Below are positions 34,121 through 40,000 of a stretch of 40,000 nt of DNA, piece by piece. A program made the translations under genes and the position numbers. The stretch is from an uncultured Clostridia bacterium (GTDB taxonomy: Bacteria; Bacillota; Clostridia; Christensenellales; UBA1242), in NCBI GenBank assembly GCA_944381145.1, contig CALWJZ010000009.1, forward strand, positions 1 to 40,000, read 5' to 3'. The first letter of the stretch is position 1; each line of letters opens with the position of its first letter. Under the pieces are notes generated by a model. That model was not told the DNA's origin and ran no database searches. It saw only the letters and a program-made list of their open reading frames with translations.

Positions 34121-34201
34121 CTATTTTTATACATATTTTTTAAAAATATATTTAATATTCTTTTTAATTTTAGTGAATATTTTATTAAGTTATCAGACAA
34201 G

Positions 34202-34227
34202 AAAAAAACTAGTATAAATATACTAGT
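34202..34227 (-). terminator. Intrinsic terminator of spo0A
   Basis: ACTAGTATA (34208-34216) and TATACTAGT (34219-34227) form a perfect 9-bp palindromic stem, followed on the minus strand by six more T. Confidence 0.85.
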
Positions 34228-34233
34228 AATTTT

Positions 34234-35031
34234 TTAAGCCCCTTCTATAAGCATTTTGTCTGCCACTAATGCAATAAATTCACCGTTTGTTGGTTTTTCA
34301 TTATTTCCATAAACTCTAATACCAAATAAATTATTAATATTTTCTATTTTCCCTCTATTCCAAGCAACTTCAATTGCATGTCTTATAGCTCTTTCAACTT
34401 TGCTTGCTGAGGTATCGAATTTATCAGCAATTGATGGATACAATTTTTTTGTTATAGAATTAATAATTTCTGGACTATCGATAGCCATTTTTATTGCTTC
34501 TCTTAGAAACTGATAACCTTTTATATGTGCTGGAATTCCAACTGTAATGAAAATGTTGGTAATTCTTTCATCTAATTGTTTGCTTTTGGGTTTATTAATA
34601 TTATTGTTAGTAACTATATTTGAATTATTGTTGTTATTTATAAATTCGTCTTTTAATATATCTATTAATCTACTTTCTAACAATTCATAGTTTACTGGTT
34701 TTATCATATAATATGACACACCCATGTTAAATGCTTTTTGAATAAATCCCTCTCCTGTTAACGCACTCACAATTACAATCTTTGGAGTTTTTGCAAGACC
34801 TAAGGCCTTTATTTCATTAATAAGATCATAACCGTCTGCATTAGGTATGACAATATCAGTTATAACAATATCTACATCATTATCGCTTATGTATTCTACA
34901 GCATCAATTATATTATTAAAGCTTGCCACAACTCTTAGATCTTCTCTACTTTCTAAAAAGTAGTCTTTTAGTCCTTGACAAAAACTTTCATTACTATCCA
35001 CCACTACTATTTTTGACATTCTTTTTTCCAT
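34234..35031 (-). CDS. spo0A: Sporulation master regulator Spo0A
   Basis: 265 residues. The N-terminal receiver has phospho-acceptor D59 ([11 protein letters not shown]), S89 and K111, with spacing as in other receivers. Of the Mg-binding acidic pair, D12 is present but the next residue is S13, where Spo0A normally has Asp. A low-complexity linker (Asn-rich, near 134-146) precedes the C-terminal Spo0A DNA-binding domain, which is well conserved, including [18 protein letters not shown] and [21 protein letters not shown] 35031 follows GGAGAAAG. A promoter (35070-35098) and a perfect 0A box (35159-35165) lie upstream, consistent with known Spo0A autoregulation. Family identity is sure; whether the receiver is phosphorylated normally is open. 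Confidence 0.96.
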   Translation of the reverse strand: MEKRMSKIVVVDSNESFCQGLKDYFLESREDLRVVASFNNIIDAVEYISDNDVDIVITDIVIPNADGYDLINEIKALGLAKTPKIVIVSALTGEGFIQKAFNMGVSYYMIKPVNYELLESRLIDILKDEFINNNNNSNIVTNNNINKPKSKQLDERITNIFITVGIPAHIKGYQFLREAIKMAIDSPEIINSITKKLYPSIADKFDTSASKVERAIRHAIEVAWNRGKIENINNLFGIRVYGNNEKPTNGEFIALVADKMLIEGA

Positions 35032-35069
35032 ATTACTTTCTCCATATTTTTTATATTTTTTATACTAAA

Positions 35070-35098
35070 AATATATCAAATTACTTATTCTTTTGCAA
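35070..35098 (-). promoter_or_regulatory. Candidate spo0A promoter
   Basis: On the minus strand, -35 TTGCAA (35093-35098), 17-base spacer, -10 TATATT (35070-35075). No convincing sigma-H promoter was found. Confidence 0.5.
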
Positions 35099-35158
35099 AT
35101 TATTACAAATGCAAAAAATGCCTATTTAAAGCAATTATTTGAAATTATTATACCTATT

Positions 35159-35165
35159 TGTCGAA
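35159..35165 (+). promoter_or_regulatory. 0A box upstream of spo0A
   Basis: TGTCGAA matches the known Spo0A-binding core (TGNCGAA) and lies about 60 bases upstream of the candidate -35 of spo0A, suggesting autoregulation. Confidence 0.55.
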
Positions 35166-35233
35166 GAAAGTAAAATGTGTTTTTTTTATTCATTTTAAAT
35201 GTAAATTTTTACACATTTTTGCGATTTTAAAAC

Positions 35234-35282
35234 AAAAAAACACTATCATAATTTTAGTTCTATTAATAAAATTATGATAGTG
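35234..35282 (-). terminator. Intrinsic terminator of the lipoprotein gene
   Basis: CACTATCATAATTTTA (35241-35256) and TAAAATTATGATAGTG (35267-35282) form a perfect 16-bp stem with a 10-base loop and seven T on the minus strand. Confidence 0.9.
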
Positions 35283-35289
35283 CTAGATT

Positions 35290-36723
35290 TTAGTCTATGT
35301 GAGGCACATATTCTACATCTGGGTCTTCGCCGTATCCATCATTTTGTTCTGGCTTTTCAGGAATATCTTTGCTTTCAAATTTTCCAACAAATCTTTCTTC
35401 TAAATCTTCTGTAATATAATTAAGATATGTGTTTGAAACTCCTGCTTCTGATGTGTAATCAACAAAGACATAAACTCTTTGATTATCAAAATCAATATAT
35501 TTTTCATTTATGATTGTATGTGTTTTGTTTTCATCTGTAATCAACTCTGTTTCAATTTCTCCATCGACAAATTGTCCACGAATATTGAATCTATACAATT
35601 TATTTTCTGTGGAGTAATAAGCATATCCGCCATATACATTCAAAATTGTTTGTTGTGTATTTAAAACTTTGGTTGATACACGATTTTCGATTACATAAGT
35701 TCCATTGCTATCGCTTGCAATAATTAAATTATCTCCAAAATCACAAAAATAATAATTTGTATATACTGCATTACTCAATTGAACTTCTACCGAATTATTC
35801 CATGAAGATATAATTGTTTTCTTAAATAATAAATCGTTACCATTAATTTTTGTATCTTTTTTGGAATAATAAACATTACTTTCGTCTACATATTTAATTG
35901 TATAAGTATTATTTTTGCTAGTTTCAAGGGTGGTAATTTTTCCAGTTGCAATATTAACTTTGCATACAGCATTTCCAACATAATCTACACTTAAGCCATC
36001 ACTTGAAGTAATTGCTCTTGTATAGTAAATATAGTTATGCATTTCCTTATCTTTTACTGCTCCTGTATGATAATCTGTTTCATCTAAGAAAGCATATGAT
36101 GTACTATCTGATACCTCAACAACAGTTTTTTGTGTAGTTGTATTATAAATAATGATTTTGCTAGCAACATAAGTCGTTAAGTAAACATTATTATCAATTT
36201 TATAAAGTGACCAATCTAAATTGTCTTCATTTTGAGACGTAACAAAAAGTGTCTCATCATTTGTTCCGTCAATATTAATTCTATGAAACTCTACTCTATT
36301 TGATTGTAAATTTCCATCTCTATCTAAATTCATATAAGGTGTAGCATAATAAATATAATCATCTATTATATAAAAACCACCATTGCTAAATCCAACTATT
36401 TTAGATACAACTAAATCTGTGTTTTCCAAAAATCCATCTTTATCTTTTACAATTTGTCCATTAACAAGTTTAGTTCTATATATTCCAGCACGAGAAATAT
36501 CTCCGTACTTATTATCATCTTTTGTCAATGTAGTTTCATCTATATATCCATTTACATAATAAAGATAATCACCTTTTACAACAGTCATACCACCATTACT
36601 GATAACCTTTGCATCTGTTGGAGGATTGTCTTTCAAACCTTTTTCTGTACAAGAACAACCTGTAAAAAATATTGATACTGCCATAATGCACATACAGAAT
36701 AGCATTAATAATTTTTTCTTCAT
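35290..36723 (-). CDS. Lipoprotein with beta-propeller-like repeats (DUF5050-type)
   Basis: 477 residues. A lipoprotein signal is clear: basic start, hydrophobic core and lipobox FFTGC with C23 as the lipidated residue, so the protein should sit on the outer face of the membrane. The rest has repeats of the form DYLYYVNG, DYIYYATP, NNVYLTTY, NVYYSKKD and GYAYYSTENKLYRF, the Tyr-rich strand pattern of DUF5050-type beta-propellers. The C terminus is acidic and Pro-rich. GGAG precedes ATG 36723; it has its own promoter and terminator. It possibly binds a ligand or partner at the cell surface. Function unknown. Confidence 0.8.
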   Translation of the reverse strand: MKKKLLMLFCMCIMAVSIFFTGCSCTEKGLKDNPPTDAKVISNGGMTVVKGDYLYYVNGYIDETTLTKDDNKYGDISRAGIYRTKLVNGQIVKDKDGFLENTDLVVSKIVGFSNGGFYIIDDYIYYATPYMNLDRDGNLQSNRVEFHRINIDGTNDETLFVTSQNEDNLDWSLYKIDNNVYLTTYVASKIIIYNTTTQKTVVEVSDSTSYAFLDETDYHTGAVKDKEMHNYIYYTRAITSSDGLSVDYVGNAVCKVNIATGKITTLETSKNNTYTIKYVDESNVYYSKKDTKINGNDLLFKKTIISSWNNSVEVQLSNAVYTNYYFCDFGDNLIIASDSNGTYVIENRVSTKVLNTQQTILNVYGGYAYYSTENKLYRFNIRGQFVDGEIETELITDENKTHTIINEKYIDFDNQRVYVFVDYTSEAGVSNTYLNYITEDLEERFVGKFESKDIPEKPEQNDGYGEDPDVEYVPHID

Positions 36724-36742
36724 AAATTTACTCCAAATTGAT

Positions 36743-36770
36743 ATTATAATAATCTACAAAAAAAACTCAA
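36743..36770 (-). promoter_or_regulatory. Promoter of the lipoprotein gene
   Basis: On the minus strand, -35 TTGAGT (36765-36770), 16-base spacer, perfect -10 TATAAT (36743-36748). A second possible promoter lies further upstream (TTGACG, 17 bases, TAAACT). Confidence 0.55.
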
Positions 36771-36925
36771 AATATACCTTTTTTAAGTAGTATATAATCA
36801 AAATATATATACATTTAAGTTTAACAAAATAATATAATTTCGTCAATGAAAATATAAAGCTTTTGTTATATTAAAGATATATTTATATTCCAATAAATAC
36901 AATCCTGTTCATATATAAATTTGTC

Positions 36926-36954
36926 AAAAAAAGAGAAGTCAAATTTGACTCTCT
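36926..36954 (-). terminator. Intrinsic terminator of the downstream kinase-like gene
   Basis: On the minus strand AGAGAGTCAA pairs with TTGACTTCTCT (one bulged T), followed by seven T. The stem overlaps the stop codon at 36953. Confidence 0.75.
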
Positions 36955-37942
36955 ATATTTTTGCTAATTCTTCAGATTGTGACAAATAGTACTTAATTGC
37001 ATCTATGTGAGAATTTGTTAAATTTGCACCAGCTTCATGTTTTTGATCAGCAATACATTGATCTATATTATAATTAGCTATTTGATTTATAACGTCTTTA
37101 TATTTTTCATCTAGCAATCCATTTTTTAACAAAGATTTTATTCCTTCAATTTGCATTCTAGGAGTAATTGTTATTCTCCCATTAGAAGAAGAACAAGAAT
37201 TAGAATAAATTTCACATTGATTTTCGAAATGATCCTTGATTTCTTGTAGAGACGCATTTTTAAAAACCAAGTCATCATACGCTCTTTCGTCTATACCTAC
37301 TCTACAAATATCTGTAAATTTGTTTTGTCCAAATTCTTTTAATAAAATAGTATTAGTTGAATGCATATCTGTTTCTCCTGACAATATAGCCAAAATAACA
37401 GAATTTATCAAATCATCAAAGCAACTTGCAGTCATTTCTTTTAAATATTCATCTTTGTTTTCAAGCATATCCATTAGATGTAGAAAAAAATTAGGTGAAG
37501 AATATACTAATTTTTGTTTATTGTATCCTTTCAAAGTTTTTAGATCTTGAGTTATACTATAATATAATTTTCCCCAATAAGTATTTTGGTATCCAACTGA
37601 AGCTTCTACTGAATTAATTCCACAATCATTATATACTTTTCCAAAAATTGCTTCTGTATTAACTTTTGTTGGATTATTTACATTATGTTTTATTTCTGGA
37701 GAATTTGAAATTTCACGTTCTCTTACTAAATAAGTAGAATATGGAGATTTCAAAATATAATTTTTATATGGTCTTTTTGGTTCTTTTGTACCTGGATAAT
37801 AAGGCTTACGACAATGTAATTTGTCTGCATGAATTCTTTCTATATATTTATCAAGTATTATTTGATTAGTATCATAATTCCTATCTATATCATCATATTT
37901 TGTTAAATTTATAAGATAATCTTTTACTTTAATACTTCCCAT
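36953..37942 (-). CDS. HipA-like kinase, most canonical of three tandem copies
   Basis: 329 residues from ATG 37942; GGGG lies 6 bases upstream. An in-frame TTG at 37954 is rejected, since it overlaps that site. No close family recognised, but the kinase elements are in order: YILKSP with K65 as the candidate ATP lysine, E97 in NTEAIFGKVYNDCGI as the matching helix glutamate, DMHSTN (D192, H194, N197) as the catalytic loop with the HipA D-x-H-x-x-N spacing, and D218 in VGIDER as the metal-binding Asp. The HipA N-terminal subdomain is missing, as in small HipA-like kinases such as CtkA. It follows the next gene by 15 bases, so the two share a transcript. Substrate unknown; the assignment is an inference from motif spacing. 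Confidence 0.6.
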   Translation of the reverse strand: MGSIKVKDYLINLTKYDDIDRNYDTNQIILDKYIERIHADKLHCRKPYYPGTKEPKRPYKNYILKSPYSTYLVREREISNSPEIKHNVNNPTKVNTEAIFGKVYNDCGINSVEASVGYQNTYWGKLYYSITQDLKTLKGYNKQKLVYSSPNFFLHLMDMLENKDEYLKEMTASCFDDLINSVILAILSGETDMHSTNTILLKEFGQNKFTDICRVGIDERAYDDLVFKNASLQEIKDHFENQCEIYSNSCSSSNGRITITPRMQIEGIKSLLKNGLLDEKYKDVINQIANYNIDQCIADQKHEAGANLTNSHIDAIKYYLSQSEELAKI

Positions 37943-37957
37943 AATTTTCCCCAAAAT

Positions 37958-38896
37958 TTAAAACTTTTCGTTAACTATTGTAGATTTTGATTTCTCGTAT
38001 GCCATATTAAAATTATCATGAGCATTAGTTATAACTTCCTTAACTAAACTTCTTACATTTGAATTAGAAACTGTTTTATGAATAATTTTATTTAAATATC
38101 CATTTTCAATTAATTCATCAAATTTATCCTTGATTTGTTGAACTTCATTAGGATAATTTTCCATTAAATATGGAAGTTCATAATTAAGCATGGTTCCTTC
38201 TGATCTAATGTCAAACGAATATTCCATATCATAATTTGGAGCCAATCTTCCATTATTATTTTCATCAATTATGATACTACAGTTGCCAAAGTCATAATCT
38301 ACATCACGAACAATATGTCTTCTAAACAAATATTGCTTGACAAAATCTGACATAAATTGTTTGTAATCAATATTAAAATCATTTTGTTTATTAGTCAAAA
38401 ACATGTCTTGAAATGTTTTTTTCCAGTGGTCAAAATATTGAAACCCGTCATTATGACCTAAAATATCTGATACAGAAAACATTGTCTGATTATCAGGTAC
38501 ACAATCAATTGATAATAACCATTTTTTTAAATCATTATCAATATATTCATCATTATAAACTGTTGGAATTCCAAATAAATTAGATATTTTTGATGCTAAT
38601 ATTTCAAATTCAACATTACAATCAGAATGAATTCTGCTATTTTTCAAAAATGCAGAAACATAACCTGGTCGATAATTTTTATTATTTTCTAAATATTCAT
38701 CAATACAAGTTACATAAGATGAATCTTTACTTGTTATATCTTTAAACATTTTTTTTAAATAAGAAGAATTGAAATCCACAAATTTTTGGCTATTTAATGA
38801 ATGTAAATTTGTATATTTTTTTCTTAAATTATGCTTTTCTACATATTCATCTGATAAATAATTACTTTTCTTTTTTAAATAATCTATTATTCCCAT
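37958..38896 (-). CDS. Divergent HipA-like kinase paralogue
   Basis: 312 residues. Paralogous to the next gene upstream: shared blocks are FG-I/V-PTVYN (108-115), FMSDF-x-KQYLFR (181-192), the catalytic-like DYDFGN (D200, N205) followed by CSIIID, and the metal-site-like LAPNYDMEYSF with D223. Spacing D-x4-N matches the HipA loop, but the usual His is Asp here (D202). ILASKISNLFGIPTVYN (99-115) resembles the helix and strand that follow the ATP lysine in HipA proteins. AAGGGG precedes ATG 38896. It has its own promoter (38925-38953) and runs into the more canonical kinase-like gene. It could be an active kinase or a pseudokinase regulator. Confidence 0.6.
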   Translation of the reverse strand: MGIIDYLKKKSNYLSDEYVEKHNLRKKYTNLHSLNSQKFVDFNSSYLKKMFKDITSKDSSYVTCIDEYLENNKNYRPGYVSAFLKNSRIHSDCNVEFEILASKISNLFGIPTVYNDEYIDNDLKKWLLSIDCVPDNQTMFSVSDILGHNDGFQYFDHWKKTFQDMFLTNKQNDFNIDYKQFMSDFVKQYLFRRHIVRDVDYDFGNCSIIIDENNNGRLAPNYDMEYSFDIRSEGTMLNYELPYLMENYPNEVQQIKDKFDELIENGYLNKIIHKTVSNSNVRSLVKEVITNAHDNFNMAYEKSKSTIVNEKF

Positions 38897-38924
38897 AATT
38901 TCCCCTTAAACTTTCATCACACAT

Positions 38925-38953
38925 ATTTTATCATATTTTATATTAAATTTCAA
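38925..38953 (-). promoter_or_regulatory. Promoter of the second kinase-like unit
   Basis: On the minus strand, -35 TTGAAA (38948-38953), 17-base spacer, extended -10 TGA-TAAAAT (38925-38930). Nearly the same as the promoter at 39945-39973. Confidence 0.7.
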
Positions 38954-38962
38954 TAGAGAAAC

Positions 38963-38986
38963 AAAAAAACATCTATGCAGATGTTT
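38963..38986 (-). terminator. Intrinsic terminator between the two kinase-like paralogues
   Basis: ACATCT (38969-38974) and AGATGT (38979-38984) form a stem with loop ATGC, extended by A/T pairs; seven T on the minus strand (complement of 38963-38969). Confidence 0.8.
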
Positions 38987-39002
38987 TTAAGTATTCAAAT
39001 TT

Positions 39003-39911
39003 TTATTTCTCAATTTCCATAATTTTATTAAATTCAAATATTTCTTTACTTTTAATTAATTGGGATTTTAATTGCTTTTTTTCAAAAAAAGATAGTGGTG
39101 ATTTTTTAAGTATAGAATGCAGGTTTTGATTAGAAAATAATTCATTAAATTTATCTTTTACATAATGATATTCTTTAGGATATTTTTGTGCTATATATTT
39201 CAAATCGCCATAATTTTCTTCATCAAAATTTAATTCAAATGAAAATTCCATATCAAAACATGGTGATAAACGAAATTGATCATCTTGATCAACTATTATT
39301 CCACAATTATTAAAAGAATAATCTGAATCACGTAAAACATATTTTCTAAATAAATATTGTTTTGTAAAGTCTGACATAAAATTATTCACATTTTCTTCAT
39401 TTTGATTGCTCATAATTTCTTCAAAAACTTTTTCCCAAGTAATAAAATCTAAATTTGATAAATAATTATTTGTAAGTTCAGATATTTTTATAAAATTTTC
39501 GCCATTTTTTAAAAAGTTAGCCGACAAAAGTTTATATGTTCTATCTTTGTTATAAGAAATAATATTATATACAGTAGGTACTCCAAAAAAATTTGCTAAT
39601 CTAGAAGCAAATGTTTCAATTTTAGCACATGCCATTAATTTATAATAATATTCTTTTTCATATACAGGAACAAATGAAATTTTATCAATAATATCATTTT
39701 TTTCAAAGTCATTAATACTTGTTACATACGAACAATTAGGATTATTTTTTAGTTCATGAAATAATTCTGAAAAATATTTTGTATTGACATTAATTAATTT
39801 GTTTAAATTAGTTTGATGATTAATTCGTTCAAAAATTTCATCATTTTCACTTGAACTTAATACTATATTTTTATTTGAATTTTTAATTCTTAAATACTCT
39901 AAAAAATTCAT
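39003..39911 (-). CDS. Divergent HipA-like kinase paralogue
   Basis: 302 residues, paralogue of the gene at 37958-38896. Shared blocks are SYVTSI (61-66), FASRLANFFGVPTVYN (101-116), FMSDFTKQYLFR (178-189), the catalytic-like DYSFNN (D197, N202) followed by CGIIVD, and LSPCFDMEFSF with D220. The position of the HipA His is Ser (S199). AAGGAA precedes ATG 39911, and a strong promoter with an extended TATAAT box lies at 39945-39973, so the gene is complete and a unit of its own, ended by the terminator at 38963-38986. No signal peptide or membrane segment, so it is cytosolic. Function unknown. Confidence 0.6.
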   Translation of the reverse strand: MNFLEYLRIKNSNKNIVLSSSENDEIFERINHQTNLNKLINVNTKYFSELFHELKNNPNCSYVTSINDFEKNDIIDKISFVPVYEKEYYYKLMACAKIETFASRLANFFGVPTVYNIISYNKDRTYKLLSANFLKNGENFIKISELTNNYLSNLDFITWEKVFEEIMSNQNEENVNNFMSDFTKQYLFRKYVLRDSDYSFNNCGIIVDQDDQFRLSPCFDMEFSFELNFDEENYGDLKYIAQKYPKEYHYVKDKFNELFSNQNLHSILKKSPLSFFEKKQLKSQLIKSKEIFEFNKIMEIEK

Positions 39912-39944
39912 TATTTTTCCTTAACTTTTCTTAATACTAAATAG

Positions 39945-39973
39945 ATTATAACATATATTAATAAATATTTCAA
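39945..39973 (-). promoter_or_regulatory. Promoter of the first kinase-like unit
   Basis: On the minus strand, -35 TTGAAA (39968-39973), 17-base spacer, extended and perfect -10 TGT-TATAAT (39945-39950), 33 bases before the ATG. Confidence 0.8.
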
Positions 39974-40000
39974 TACCATAAAATTTTCTAAATTACATCT

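Noticed and set aside
1..40000. CRISPR array, prophage, integrase, transposon or tRNA genes
   Set aside because: No repeat-spacer pattern, no integrase or transposase protein and no tRNA-like cloverleaf were recognised on either strand. Short or unusual tRNAs cannot be fully excluded without a covariance search.

Overview
The window is very AT-rich (by eye well under a third G+C) and reads as chromosome from a low-GC, Gram-positive, strictly anaerobic fermenter of the Clostridia type. The signs are strong GGAGG-like ribosome sites, intrinsic terminators after most units, a Spo0A master regulator and SpoVG, pyruvate formate-lyase, a three-subunit [FeFe] hydrogenase, superoxide reductase, the GatCAB amidotransferase and TTG starts. 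No tRNA, rRNA, transposase or CRISPR array was recognised. The species cannot be named from sequence alone.

Layout, left to right. (1) 1-1161: a small XRE repressor under three copies of a palindromic operator, followed after 1 base by a GNAT-ASCH fusion; the unit resembles an autoregulated toxin-antitoxin or RNA-modification module. (2) 1.5-13.6 kb: anaerobic energy metabolism and surface genes. pflBA is divergent from an orphan 2,4-diaminopentanoate-dehydrogenase-like gene, and the two promoters share a perfect 14-bp inverted repeat. Then come a small basic-tailed membrane protein, superoxide reductase, hydCBA, and a translationally coupled pair of membrane-attached InlB/BspA-type surface proteins. 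(3) 13.8-17.7 kb: leuS, thymidine kinase and queH on the plus strand. (4) 17.8-21.8 kb: a four-helix membrane protein, then gatCAB with overlapping genes and a structured 3' region that may be a small RNA. (5) 21.9-23.5 kb: a Cys-rich mini-protein divergent from an ArsR-type regulator, plus a doubtful small membrane protein. (6) 23.6-28.7 kb: rpmE-prmC-prfA-trpS, murC and divergent spoVG. (7) 28.9-36.7 kb: a 1461-residue adhesin-like protein, a double zinc-ribbon protein with an acidic tail, spo0A with a 0A box upstream, and a beta-propeller-like lipoprotein. (8) 36.9-40 kb: three tandem genes that look like divergent HipA-type kinases.

How the genes fit together: PFL makes acetyl-CoA and formate from pyruvate. 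HydABC would dispose of reducing power from NADH and reduced ferredoxin as H2. Superoxide reductase protects the oxygen-sensitive glycyl-radical and iron-sulfur enzymes. LeuRS, TrpRS, GatCAB, RF1, PrmC, L31 and QueH are translation functions. Spo0A and SpoVG point to a sporulation programme, although the Spo0A receiver lacks one Mg-binding acid. The most unusual block is the cluster of three kinase-like genes at the right edge. It has two near-identical promoters and looks like a recently duplicated, poorly described family. Next in interest are the XRE/GNAT-ASCH unit and the shared pflB/dehydrogenase promoter element.
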